A DNA stretch of 64,000 nucleotides from Tolypeutes matacus. Taxonomy: Eukaryota; Chordata; Mammalia; Cingulata; Chlamyphoridae. The notes under the pieces were generated by a model. It searched no databases. It had not been told where the DNA came from and saw nothing but the letters and a program-made list of their open reading frames with translations. Where the stretch lies: positions 868,596 through 932,595 of the forward strand of contig JAKSZT010053766.1 of assembly GCA_026826555.1 (NCBI GenBank), in the 5' to 3' direction. Of the stretch, positions 45,411 through 57,541 are shown one piece after another; the first letter of the stretch is position 1; each line of letters opens with the position of its first letter. The translations under genes and the position numbers were made by a program.

Positions 45411-46069
45411 ACCACTGTAGCAGTTTGATATTATTTATGAATTCCAAAAAGAAATATGGATTATATTTGTAAACTGGTTGGTTCCTCTGGCATGATAACC
45501 CTGTGATGGCATTAGATTCAGTTGAGACATCTGATTGAATTATGTTAAGATTAGGGCTCTGATCCAACCATGTCATTAGAATTACACTCAGCGTTGAGTC
45601 CCAGGGCCTTTGGTGATAAAACAGATGCTCATAGAGAAGTAATACACAAAGAAGAACACAAAGGAAGAGAGACAGCTCATTAGACACAGCAGAGGCCCTG
45701 GAAAGAGAGATGAGCCTGATAGTCTACAGCTGACCTTGTGAAGAGAACTGAGCTGCTAAGCCCAGAAAGAAACGAGCCCAGGGAAGAGGGACGAGGCTTA
45801 TACCAGCCTAAAGCTGAGATTGGAAGAAGCTGGGACCACAGAGTTTTAAGAAGAAGAAAGAGGCTGGACCCTTGCAGACATTGCCTGCCACCTTGCTCCA
45901 ACAAATGGCCAATGACTTTGGGTAAGAAAGTAGTTCTTATGGTACCTTGAGTTGGACTCTTTAGGGCCTTGTGACTGTAAGATTCTACCCCAAATAAATA
46001 TCCTTTATAAAAGCCAACAGAGTTCTGGTACTTTGCATCAGCACCCCTTTGGCTGACTAATACAACCAC
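45411..46069 (+). mobile_element. Solo LTR (ERVL/MaLR-like), 649 bp, perfect 5-bp TSD
   Basis: The LTR (45416-46064) begins TGTAGCAGTTTGATATTA and ends GGCTGACTAATACA, with short inverted ends TGTAkyAGT…ACTrmTACA. AATAAA is at 45993-45998. The flanks are identical 5-mers, ACCAC (45411-45415 and 46065-46069). TG…CA ends, a polyadenylation signal and a 5-bp TSD fit an ERVL/MaLR-type solo LTR. No internal retroviral region is present. The overlapping 97- and 129-codon minus-strand frames are chance. Confidence 0.88.
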
Positions 46070-47345
46070 AAGGCATATTTTTTATTGGTTTTGAAAGATA
46101 AAGTTAATGTTGCATATAACATCAAATTTCATCACAATCGCATTATAACAGAATGAAACTAGTTGGCTTGAAAGTATAATGAAGTAAACCAAAGAAAAAT
46201 ATATGTAATACAAAACAATATAAATTATTTGCTGTTAATTTAGTTAATATTTACAAAATGAAAAACCTGAGTGCCATGGCTTACAATGTGTCTAGTGAAG
46301 ATATATGACCACTTCAAATATGAAATTAAATGTTTAGAATGTCTGATTAAGGAACACAGACATCTAGTTGGTTCTGTCATTTATTGTTCTAGAATATGAG
46401 ACCTCATTATTCAAAACACAAACATAGTCAGGGTTAGTTACCTTGCCCAGACACATGGCTTTTATGGAATTGGTCAGTGAACATTAAAATAAAAAAATCT
46501 TCCATATTCTCTTTTATTTCGAGGTGTATTTGAAAAATTTTTATCTTTCTTTTTTGATGCAGGAAGAAAATACTTTTAAAATTTATATGAAAATAGGAAA
46601 TGCAAATAATTATTAATCCTGACTCTCTCCTCCAGAGGGAGGGATAAACCAGAAATAAGTGAAAAGTCAATAAAAATTATAAAACATAAAAAATAAAGAG
46701 CCTACAAAAGGCATGATTATTTGCCCAATGAGTGACCAAAACTCATGCCAAGAATTCAGATAATGAAATTATCATTGAAGGCTACCATGGTTGGAAAAAA
46801 AAAAATTTCATTGAGGAAAAGAAATTGAACTGAGCTCTAAAGGAAGAATAAGTTTCTGATGAATAAAATAGAAAAGGGAGGCTAATCTGATGTGCAATAT
46901 TGTGCAAAGAATCATTGCATTACACACAGTAATATTAGTGGCTTAGAACAATAGAAATTTCTTTCTTGCCACCAGTGATTCCTGGTATTCCTGGTGGCTT
47001 TCTGTGGTTATTCAGAGACATAATAGGGTACTTTCATTTTATGTCTCTGCCATCCTTGCCATTGTTTTCAATCAGGCAGAAGAAGGGAAAAAAGTCTAGC
47101 AAAAAATACCCTGTTTCTTAAAGGCCTTTATATGGACATAAGACACATAGTTTCAGCTCATATTCCATGGACTTAAAAGCAGTCCATCAGCCACTCCTAA
47201 GTGCATGGGAAATATAATCTGGGCCAGGACACCCACATCCCATCTATATCTCTAAACCATGGAAAAAAGAAATGTACATTCTGTTGGAAAGTTAATCTTC
47301 TGCAATACAATAATGAATAGACAACCATGAAGAATGTGAAAGGAA
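46070..47345. other. Mostly unique; possible ancient repeat at 46905-47240
   Basis: 'ATTAGTGGCTTAGAACAATAG' and later 'GGGAAATATAATCTGGGCC' look like an ancient mammalian interspersed repeat of uncertain family. The rest is unassigned, with an A-run near 46796-46805. Confidence 0.35.
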
Positions 47346-47349
47346 TTTG

Positions 47350-48285
47350 AAGGAATTCTCTATTCCTGGTGTATGCAACTCAGTGTTGATGTTCTATCTT
47401 TGTTTCAGTCCTCTTTTCATTCCAATCCAAATGCTCTTCCCTGAGAAATTTCATGCACAGTCAGAGATTCGTTAACCTCCTAAATGACTCCCATGTCTTC
47501 TCTCCATAAAAATCCATAAGTCCACTGTTTGCTAAACCTATCTTTCCAATTGAGTATACTTCAGACATATTACGTATAACTTGCATAAATGGAAATCAGC
47601 AGTGTTTTTTCAAAATTTGTTCTCCATGTCTTATTCTCTATCCTGGAGAATACTCTACACTTTTACTATTTTACCAAGAACAGAAACTTTGAAGAGTACT
47701 TGACTCCTCCTATTCTTTTGCCCATTTTAAATCATGTGTGTCTCATCCTTTCTCTTATCCCTATTTCTTCATTTGAGCCATCATCATTTCTCCCTGCATT
47801 ACTGCAAGAACATCCTGTCTGGCTTCCTTGATGTAACTCTAGATGCCCTTTGATTATCCATCATAATTTTATAAGGGTGATATTTTCAATATGCATATCT
47901 TGTTTTATTAATCTTGCACTAAAATCTCATAGACAAAATCCAAAACTTAGCTTGGTGTACCAAGTTCAATTCCTGCTTATTCTACCAGTTTCTACTCCAA
48001 TTATTTTCTAAATATATTCACGTAGCTCAAGCACTTCCAAGGTTTACAGGGTTTCCATTATCCTTTTCTCTTGACATGAAAGTGCCCCTTCCTTCTCTTT
48101 TCCCTTGCCTCTTTCTGCCTTTTCACTTGTTGTCCAGTTAAACAATCATTTCTCCTGGGATGACTTACCTGTAACCCACGTGTTGAAATTAGGATAGCTA
48201 TGTTCACCCTAGTACCTACTGAATTCTATTATAGATTTCCTATCACTGTGTCACCGTAGATTATTTGTCTGTCCCCTGATTCTGG
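47350..48285 (+). mobile_element. L2 LINE fragment, plus strand
   Basis: L2-like order: 'ATTACTGCAAGAACATCCTG', 'TCTGGCTTCCTTGATGTAAC', 'ACAAAATCCAAAACTTAGC', 'GTGCCCCTTCCTTCTC' and 'GATTATTTGTCTGTCCCC'. The 5' part (47350-47760) is weaker. One of the longer L2 copies here. Confidence 0.6.
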
Positions 48286-48405
48286 ATCTGAACCTTACTA
48301 GAATCTCCTGGGAGTTCTTAAGAAATGCCAATGAGCAGCCCTCATTCTATACTAATAAAATGATCCCAGTGTGCAGCCAAGATCGAACCACTGCAAAAGG
48401 TAATT
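48285..48405 (+). mobile_element. MER5-like hAT fragment
   Basis: 'CTAGAATCTCCTGGGAGTTC', 'TTAAGAAATGCCAATGAGCAG' (in parts) and the end 'GAACCACTGCA' resemble MER5A/B. Diverged; by eye. Confidence 0.5.
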
Positions 48406-50035
48406 AAGTGTAGGGCACTATTAAAAAGTATTAGTTATTGAAGGAGTTAGGAAAAAGAGGGAGGGAGAGAAAAAAGAAGGGGCAATGAAACAAGAGAGGG
48501 AGGACACTTATTAGAACTATATTATACAAGAAAGGAGGGAGTTTTGAAATTGCTCTTTACTAAATATCTACTTAGTTTCAGGAATTAAATTGGGTATTTT
48601 AAATATACAGAGATTTTAGTTGAACTAAAGAATTTGAAGTTTACCCTAGCCAATGGGAAGTTCCTTAAATATTTCTGAACATGGAAGTAGCAATTATTGT
48701 TTAAATAATATTAATTAGTGATTGTGTGCTAGACATACCTAAGGTAAGAATGGAGCAAAACCACTAAAAAGTTAATAGTTTAGTATGTAGTATATTATAT
48801 TGAATTAATTTTATCTAGTTATATCCATATCTAATTATATTAGATAAAATTATATTTAATTTTAACATTAGAACTATACCATAGCTTGTTTTTTATTAAT
48901 AAATGATTTATTCTTCTCCAGTGTAGATTATAGCAATCTTTTTTTAACACTAATATCCAGGTGTGACCTTGCATTATTTCAATTCCTTTGGAGATTGCTA
49001 ACAAAGCACTGTGCATGTGTGTAGTTGTGTATGCATTTATATTTGTCTCTAAGTTAGTTGTTAGCATAGTAGAGTAGACAGATGGAGTAAAATCATTGTT
49101 GCCCCATGTAAGCACATGAACCCTGCAGATGGAGTAGGTTGGAGTGGTGCAGATTGAGAAAGAAAACACTTGAAATGAGAAAAAAATTGAAAATAAAAGA
49201 AAAAGCGAGCTTTCAAAAGTACTTCTAACTTCAATAAGTCCTATGATATTTAAATATTTATTGAATGGTTTCAGAAAGATGATTGCATTTAATATTTGTT
49301 GAATTGCTATGTCAAATGTTTTAGGTTGATTAATTTAAAGGTCAAAAAAGAACAATATTGACATGTTCAAATACAAAGCCAGAAGTCCTGTGTCTAACAA
49401 ATTATAAATGCCTATGTAGGTGAAAAGAAAATGCAAGATTGTTCTTAGGGGGAATGACTATTGAACCTTAGCTTGCTGTTAATTTCAAATTCATTATTTG
49501 CTATTAATTAAAGACACAATGGTCCAATTATACTTAATAAATATTAGCACTAATAATATTTAATTTATAATCAAGAAACATCTGTCCAAACATTATTCTT
49601 AGTAGGTACATGGTCAAGTGGTTATATTGGGTGAATCAAAAAGTTGTATTAACAGAGTTTTGTGCTGTTTCTACAATACATCAATGTTTACAGTGCCTTA
49701 CAGAATAGGAGAACAAGAACTATAACTTTCAAATTAATGATGACAGAGGTTGGACCCTAGATGAGATCCTGAAAAGAATACTTGAAAAAAATACTAGACC
49801 ATCTAGCCACATAACAAATTAATTTTGTAATATGTACCAATACAAAATACATTGTTCTCTGTTATTTAAAAATGTGCATTCTACATGCAGTTGATTCTTC
49901 CACATAAACCCTATAGAAAATAACATAAAGAAAATCTTAGCAATTTCAGAAAGCATACACACCAAATAGTAAAATGTATCATATTATTGATTTCTCATTT
50001 TAGTATTTCCCTCAAATTGCAATTTCAAGTGGCCC
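48405..50035. other. Unique AT-rich sequence
   Basis: Includes a purine-rich patch at 48443-48510. No gene or repeat recognised. Confidence 0.5.
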
Positions 50036-50039
50036 AAAG

Positions 50040-50190
50040 GGCTTTATTTATTTATATTAGAATAGTTGGAGGTTTACAAAAAAATGATTCAGAAAATAAA
50101 GAGTTCCCAAATACCCCTATGCCATGCAGAAAGTTTACCCTGTTATTAGCACTTTGCATTAGTGTGGTAAATTTGTTAAAATTGATGAAT
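50040..50190 (-). mobile_element. Truncated L1 3' end, minus strand
   Basis: 'GGAGGTTTACAAAAAAATG', 'GAGTTCCCAAATACCCC' and 'GCATTAGTGTGGTAAATTTG' (in parts) are the reversed L1 3' UTR terminus, comparable to the units at 11440-12130. The T-rich left edge is the A-tail side. It ends where a plus-strand L1 starts. Confidence 0.65.
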
Positions 50191-50984
50191 GCAACTTCAA
50201 GGAAGATAGAGGATTAGAGAAGCAGAGAGCTCACTTCTCTCCCAGAAAAATAGCAAGAGGACAGGTAGAAACTGTCCAGAAAACTGTTCTAGGGCTTAGG
50301 ACATCAGAAGAAAGCTAGACACCACCCAGAAGAGAGAAGGGCAAAGGAAAGGAGCCTTTGCTGGCTGGAAAAATCCCATGAATAAGCCTGCAGCAGTAGC
50401 TGCTGGCATGCATCCCCCCACCCTTGAAGCAAACAGTAGTGGATCATTCAGGCCCTGGCAGATGACTACGGACTGAGGAGGTTGCAGCGATCCTCAAACA
50501 CCAGGAAAGGTGAGAGGGAGGGACACAGCCTATGGGTTAAAGGAGTTCCAAAAGGAGAAAAGAAGGGTGAAGAGGCAGAAAGAGTATTTGGTGATATAAT
50601 GGCTAAAAATTTCCTAACTTTCACAAAAGCTATGAATACACATGTCACAAAAGCACAGCATACTCCAATCAGAATAAATCCAAAAGGCCCACTGCAAGAT
50701 GCATAACACGCAGAACACCAAATACAAAAGAGAAAGAGAAAATTCTGAAAGCAACAAGGGAGAAGCAAAACATCATATACAAAGAAAGTCCTGTAAGACT
50801 TAGTGGGGAATTCTCTTCAGAAACCACGGAGGCAAGAAGGCAGTATGTTTTGCTAAGGATGAGGCAGAAACTCTAAATGCTATGCAAAAGCAGATTTATT
50901 CAGTCAAATGAGTTTCAGGTTATATCAAATGATTATATCAAGCAATCACAGAAAAGAAGAGTTATCAATTAAATGACATAGGAA

Positions 50985-53855
50985 AGAAATAGTATATCTC
51001 AAGATGAATGAAAATGTGAACACAACTTATGGGATATGACAAAGGCAATGCTAAGAGGGAAATTTATAGACATACATGCCTTATTAAAAAAGAAGAAAGA
51101 GCTAAAATCAAAGACCTAACTGCACACCTGGAGGAATTAGAAAAAGGACAACAGACTAATCCCAAAGCATGTAGAAAGAAGGAAATAACAGAGATTAAAG
51201 CAGAGCTAAATTAAATTGAAAAAAAAGAAAGCACTAGAAAAAATTAACAAAACCAAAAGCTGGTTCTTTGAGAAAATTAAATAAAATTGACAATCCCTTA
51301 GCTAGACTAACAAAGAAAAAAAGGAAGAAGGTGCAAATACGTAAAATAAGAAACATGGAAAGGGATATCACCACTGACACCACAGAAAGAAAGATTATAA
51401 TAAAAGAATATTTTGAAAAATTGTATGCCAACAAGATGGATAACTTAGATGAAATGGACAAATTCCTAGAAACACAGAAGCAGCCTACATTGATGAAGGA
51501 AGAAATTGATGAAATCATCAGACCAATCAAAAGTAACCAGATTGAATTAGTCATCAAAAACCTCTGAACTAAGAAAAGCCCAGGACCAGACGGCTTCAAA
51601 GATGAATTCTACCAAGCATTCTGGAAAGAACTAACACCAATGCTACTTGAACTCTTCAAAAAATAGGAGTGGAGAGAACATTGCCAAACTCATTCTCTGA
51701 TACCAACATCACCGTAATACCAAAGCCAAACAAAGATGCCACAAGAAAGGAAAACTATAGACCAATCTCTTTAATGAAGCTAGAAGCTAAAATCCTCAAC
51801 AAAATACTTGCTAACCATATTCAACAACACACCAAATGAATTATACATGATGACCAAGTGAGTTTCATCGTTGGTATGCAAAGATGGTTCAACATAAGAA
51901 AATCAATCAATGTAATACACCACATTAACAGATCTAAAGAAAAAATGCAAATGATTATCTCTATTGATGCAGAAAAAGCATTCAACAAAATACAGCACCC
52001 TTTCCTGATAAAAACACTTCAAAAGATAGGAATAGAAGGAAACTTCCTCAGTATGATAAAGGGTATACATGAAAAATCCACAGCTAACATCATATTCAAT
52101 GGTGAAATGCTAAAAGCTTTCCCTCTAAGATCTGGAACAAGACAAGGATGCTTACTGTCACTGTTCTTATTTAACATTGTGGTAGAAAAAGTTGCTGGAG
52201 CACTTAGGCAAGGAAAAGATATAAAAGGCATCCAAATTGGAAAGGAAGAAGTAAAAATTTCAACATTTGCAGATGATATGATCCTACACTTAGAAACCCC
52301 TGAGAAATCTACAACAAAGCTACTAGAGCTTATAAATGAGTTCAGTGAAGTGGCAGGATATAAGATCAATGCACAAAAATCAGTAACATTTCTGAACAAA
52401 AATAATGAGCAATCTGAACAAAAATAATGAGAAATCAAGGAAAAAATTCTACTTACAACAGCAACTAAAAGAATCAAATATCTAGTAATAACCTTAACTA
52501 AAGATGTAAAGGATTTGTACAAAGAAAACTACACATTGTTAAAGGAAATCAAAGAAGATCTAAATAAAAGGAAGAATATTCCCTGTCCATAGTTAGGAAT
52601 ATTAAACGTCATTAAGATGCCTACCCTCTCCAAACTGATTTACAGATTTAATACTAATTACAAATTAGTACAGCATTTTTTCCCTGAATTAGAAAAGCTA
52701 CTTATGAAATTTATTTGGAAGGACAAGGGACCCTGAATAATCAAAACATAGTGAAAAAGAAAAATGAAATTGGAGGAATTACACTACCTGACTTTAAAAC
52801 ATACTACAAAGCTCTAGTGGTCAAAACTGCATGGTATTGGCACAAAAATAGATATACTGATCAATAGAATAGAACTGAATGTTCTGATATTGATCCTTGT
52901 ATATACAGTCAACTGATATTTGACAAGGCCACCAAGCCCACTCAACTGGGAGAGAATGGCTTGTTCAACAAATGGTGCTTGAAGAACTGGATATCCATAT
53001 CCAAAAGAAAGAATGAGAGAGGTCCACCATCTCGTGCCCTATACAAAAATTAACTCAAGATGCATCAAAGATCTAAATATAAGAGCCTAGACCATAAATC
53101 TCCTGGAAGGTAATGTAGGGAACTACTCAATGGGAGAAAATATTTGGTAACCATCTATCTGATAAGGGCCTAATATCCAGCATATATAAAGCAATCCTAC
53201 AACTCAAAAATAAAAAGCAAGTGATTTGAATAGACACTTCTCCAAAAGAAATACAAATGGCTAAAAAGCACATGAAAAGATGCTCAACATCACTAGCTAT
53301 TAGGGAAATGCTAATCAAAACTACAATAAGCTATCATCTTACACCCATTAGACTGACGGCTAATTAAAAAAACAGATAGCTACAAGTATTAGAGAGGATG
53401 TGGAGGAAAGGGAACACTTATCCATTGCTGGAGGGAATATAGAATGGTGCAGTCATTGTGGAGGACAGTTTGGCAGTTCCTCAGGAAGCTAACTGTAGAA
53501 CTGCCATAAGATCCAGCAATCCCACTCCCAGGTATATATCCAGGAGAATTGAAAGCGGGGACATGAACAGATATATGTACGCCAATGTTCATAGTGGCAT
53601 TATTCACTATTGCCAAAAGTTGGAAGCAACTCAAATGTCCATCAACAGATGAATGGATAAACAAATTGTGGTATGTATATATATATATATATATATATAT
53701 ACATACATACATACATACAATGGAATATTACTCAGCTCTAAGAAGGAATGCAGTGTTAACACACAGGATAACATGGATGAATCTTGAAGACCTTATGTTG
53801 AGTGAAGTAAGCCAGGCACTGAAGGACATATATTACATGACCTCACTGATATGAA
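50985..53855 (+). pseudogene. L1 ORF2 pseudogene lacking the endonuclease
   Basis: It starts within the linker after the endonuclease (relic '[27 protein letters not shown]', in two pieces at 51020-51100). It continues through '[12 protein letters not shown]'-like text at about 51290, 'SPGPDGF' at about 51577-51597, 'NYRPISLMK' at about 51750, and the RT catalytic '[14 protein letters not shown]' at about 52266-52307, then thumb and C-terminal text to 'IDEWINKLW'. A 189-codon frame (51858-52427) covers palm motifs. Stops after 52427, near 52590 and beyond, and an AT microsatellite at 53672-53718 disable it. Confidence 0.88.
53672..53718. repeat. (TA)n(CATA)n microsatellite
   Basis: About 28 bases of TA followed by four CATA units inside the ORF2 tail, at a place where L1 carries a short natural TATA…CATACAATGG phrase. 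Confidence 0.92.
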
Positions 53856-54842
53856 TTATGCAAATTGAGCACACTCACAGAGCTAGAGTCTGGAAGACAG
53901 GTTTACAGGAGAGTGGAGGGTTGTGAGCCAATGCCCAAATGGGCAAAATTTATGTTAAGGTGGAAAGGTGCAGTTGTGAAGTTGATGGGCATGACAGTGG
54001 TGCAGTGATGCTATTGAGTTTGGCAGTGCTGGTCTGTGTGTGTGGGGGGGGGCGGTAGGGTGAGGGGATTGGATTGATCTATCCATAGAACTGGGAAGAG
54101 GGTCAGTGGAAGGACCATGTGAACTCTGGGGATTTGCATTTCCCTGCTTAAAACTACAATGTTGGGATGTTCTTTTAGCAAATATTGCAGGGGAGAATTA
54201 CTGGTGTAGAATGTTGGATATGGAGGAGGAGGCCATACAGGACAGGGTGTAGCTGGGGCAGGCGTCCATGGAATATGTAAATGATCATCTTGTCATAGTG
54301 TGTTATATCAGTGGGTGGAGACGCACACAATAAATAGGAAAATATTGACCTCCCATCCTAGGGAGTCATGTATGCTCTCAAATAGAGAGACAAGAGTCTC
54401 TTGAGAACATAGGCAGTGCCTAATAAAAGAAAGACCAATATGTCAAGCCTTCAATATTGCATGTAAATATGAATCTTTTTCTTCAAAAAGTGAGACTTAG
54501 TGGTTCCCATAGGTCCTGAGGGGTGGGGGAGGGAAAAATAGAATAGATGGAACATAGGGCATTTTGGGGGCATTGGAATTGTTCTGCATGATCTTGCAAT
54601 TAAAAAAAATTATAAAATTGTATGATCCAAAATGTAAATCATAAAGTAAACCATTGACCATGGTTAGTAGAAATGCTTCAATATTTATATATCAAGTGTA
54701 ACAAATGTACCATCTACATGTAAAATGTTATTAATAGTGGAGAGAGGAAAAGGGGGAAGGTGCTGAGTATATGGGAATCCCCTGTTCTGTATGTGACTTT
54801 TCTGTAACCTAAAGATTTTTTGAAAATAAAATGAAAAAAAGA
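53856..54842 (+). mobile_element. L1 3' UTR
   Basis: About 990 bases from the ORF2 end to the A-rich tail. It has a G-run at 54041-54050 and ends 'TAACCTAAAGATTTTTTGAAAATAAAATG'-like (in two phrases). Its last ~320 bases match the last ~370 bases of the neighbouring element at 56290-56660. Confidence 0.75.
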
Positions 54843-54912
54843 TAAGACACTGGGGGAATATATGGAAGAAAATGTCACTGTACATACAAGACAACAGTAC
54901 TTACAGTGATGA

Positions 54913-56676
54913 AAGACAATGTCTAAAACATTTTTTTATTATTTAAATTTTTAAAAAATTTTTTGGTATTTTATATGTTATTTTTAAAACTATTATTATT
55001 TCATTTTCTTCTTATTTTTGTTTGGTTATTTTCTTGGTTTCATCTTTGGAGAAGTTTTGGATCACAGAAGAGTCACAACTGTGGTGGGGCAGATCATTGG
55101 TTCAGGGTGTCAGTGTTAGGGGAATGCATGGGAGGTGGTTCATCTGGGGCATGCCTCTAAGACAGATGAATGTGCTCATGTTTTCATGGGGCATTGTCAC
55201 GGTGGGTGGTGATCCACACAATAACTGAAAGAATATGAAATTCCCATCCTGGGAAGATCTGCTACATTCTCTAATAGGACAGCAAGAATACCCTGAGTAC
55301 AGCGGTGGTGCCTAGTGAAGGAAAATGGACCATTGTGCTGGTCCCTTGATATTGATGAATGTACTCATGAATCTTTCCTTATGAAATTGAAACTTAGCCT
55401 AGTAGTATATGTTGCCTAAGAGTTACCTCCTGAGGGCCTCTTTGTTGGTCAAATGTGGCTTCTCTCTAAGCCCAACTCAGCATATGAATGCATTAACTTC
55501 CCTGCTGTGTGGGACATGACTCCTGGGATTGACCCTTCCTGGACCCAAGGAATAATTACCAAGTGCCAACTAGCAATGCACCTGGAAAAAGACCTTGACC
55601 AGAAGGGGGAAATGGTAAACACAAATGAGTTTTTATGGTGAAGAGACTTCAAAGTGAGTTGGGAGGTCATTCCAGAGATTACACTATGCACGTCTCAGCA
55701 GGTTCTCATTGATTGCCACAGTAAATAGTGCCTCAAATAGTGGGGCTCCTAAGGGCTCAAGACACATCCAGACATTATAGGCAGGGTAGACAGCTCAGAA
55801 GTTTAGTGCCCTGCCTGTGGACCTTACCTTGGAATTTATGCTCCCCAGTGTGACAGAGTTGGGCTCATTTGTGTTTTCCCTACACATGAGTCTTCTGTCC
55901 CTTCTATCTGAACCTATAGTTAGTACTATACTTGATCGGTGTATGTCCAAGAGACTTAAATCTTTGGTCCGTCCATGTGTCAGTTAGGCCCTGAATCTTG
56001 GCAGGGTTGCAACACCTACTCTCCAGTTCACTGGACTCACCCAGGACAACTAACAAGGTGGTGATGATGGACAATGCCCATCCCAAGGAACAGAGCGAGT
56101 CTGCAACTGTAAAGAAGATCATTCCATCCTTTTGCCCCATGGGATCTAAGTCCCCTCTCAATTAGGCAGAGTGGGCATCACCATCTCAAAATCCTCAGGA
56201 TTGGTGAATGAACAATGGACTAAAGCAGACTTGCTATTATTCTACTATAGACTTATTATTATTCTAACATCGGAAGAACTTTTATCATTGATGTGGAGGC
56301 AGTGGCCACCAGAGGTTCTGAGGGGAGGGAGAGGGAAAAATAGGTATAATTTGGGGGCATTTTCAGCATATTGGAATTGTCCTGCATGACATTGCATGAT
56401 GGATACAAGCCATTATACATTTTGTCATAACTTACAAAATTGCATGGGACAGTGTGTAAACTATAATGTAAACTATAATCCATGGTTAGTGGCAATGCTT
56501 TAATATGTGTTCATCAATTTTAACAAATGTGCCACACTAAAGAAGGATATTGTTAATGTGGGAAAATGTGAGAGGGGGAGGGAGTGGAGCATATGGGAAT
56601 CCCCTGTATTTTTTATGTAACATTTATGCAATCTAAAGTTTCTTTAAATTTAATTAATTAATTAATTTAAAAACCT
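54913..56676 (+). mobile_element. Long non-coding L1-type 3' end (about 1.7 kb)
   Basis: The final part ('GTTCTGAGGGGAGGGAGAGGG', 'GGAATTGTCCTGCATGAC', 'CCATGGTTAGTGGCAATGC', 'GGGAATCCCCTGTATTTTTTATG'; in parts) parallels the 3' UTR end of the L1 at 53856-54842. The upstream 1.3 kb has no ORF2 relic I can see, and open frames stay below 86 codons. It ends in (TTAA)n. Either a 5'-truncated L1 with a very long 3' UTR or a composite non-coding retroposon using the L1 tail. Confidence 0.55.
56650..56675. repeat. (TTAA)n tail
   Basis: Short TTAA/AATT repeats at the end of the 3' UTR-like element, in the place of its A-tail. Confidence 0.75.
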
Positions 56677-56871
56677 GATCATCCCAATTGATGCAGAAAA
56701 TGCATTTGACATAACCCAAAGTTCTTTCTCAATAAAAACACTTCAAAAGATAGGAATGGAAGGAATGTTCCTTTACATGGTAAAGTGTTATATGAAATCC
56801 CACAGCCAGCATTGTACTAGTGGGGCAAGGCTGAAAGCTTTCTCTCTAAGATAGGGAACAAGGAAAGGATG

Positions 56872-57541
56872 CCCACTGTATTAGTCAGCCAAAGGGGTGC
56901 TGATGCAAAATATCAGAAATCTGTTGGCTTTCATAAAGGGTATTTATTTGAGGTAGAAGCTTTCAGTTGTTGGGCCATAAAATGTAAGTTACTGCCCTCA
57001 CCAAAGTCTGTTGCCACATCCTGGAGCAAGATAGTTGCTGACATCTGCCAGGCTCCAGCCTTCCTCTTCCTCTTACTGCTCCATGGTCCCAGCTTCTTCC
57101 AATATCAGCTGTAGGCTGGGGTAAGTCTTGTCTCTCTCTTGGGGCTTATTTCTCTCCAGGTTCAGCTGTCTGATGGCTCCACTAGGTCAGTTGCAGACTA
57201 TCAGGCTCTCTCTCTTCCCAGGCCTCTGCCGTGTCTATGGAGTCATCTCTATTCCTCTGTGTTCTTCTGTGTGTTTACTTCCTGGGGTTCCAGCATACAA
57301 AAACTCCAAATAACTCCTCTGCTGTGTTGTTTCCTCTGTGAATCCCCACCAACCAAGGGAGCAGGGACTCAACTTACTACTGATATGGCCCAATCAAAGC
57401 CTTATTCATTATTTAATCAAGTAAAAGTGAAACCTCTGAAACCAATACAATCTAATATGTCCAGAGGAATAGGCCAGTTTACAAACATAATCCAATATCT
57501 CCTTTTGGAATTCATAAATAATGCCAAACTGCTACACCCAT
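56872..57541 (-). mobile_element. Solo LTR, same family as 45416-46064, inside L1
   Basis: The LTR (56877-57536, 660 bp) is the reverse orientation of the solo LTR at 45416: it begins TGTATTAGTCAGCC (plus strand) and ends AAACTGCTACA. The reversed polyadenylation signal is at 56943-56948. TSD is CCCAC (56872-56876) and CCCAT (57537-57541), and the surrounding L1 text GCCCAC|TATCATC confirms the empty site with one later change. No internal retroviral sequence. Confidence 0.88.

Larger units (their letters stand above)
50190..54842 (+). mobile_element. Plus-strand L1, 5' and 3' ends present, internally deleted
   Basis: Order: 5' UTR (50190-50530, with 'AGAGAGCTCACTTCTCTCCC', a phrase typical of L1 5' ends), ORF1 RRM relic (50531-50855), a jump over the ORF1 C-terminus and nearly all of the endonuclease, then ORF2 from the post-endonuclease linker (about 50985) to its end (about 53850), and a 1-kb 3' UTR ending 'GAAAATAAAATGAAAAAAAG' at about 54842. 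About 1.1 kb is missing between ORF1 and the linker. Intermediate age: frames of 99 and 189 codons survive. Confidence 0.85.

Noticed and set aside
45416..46064. DNA transposon with terminal inverted repeats
   Set aside because: TG…CA ends, a polyadenylation signal near the 3' end and 5-bp TSDs fit a solo LTR better.
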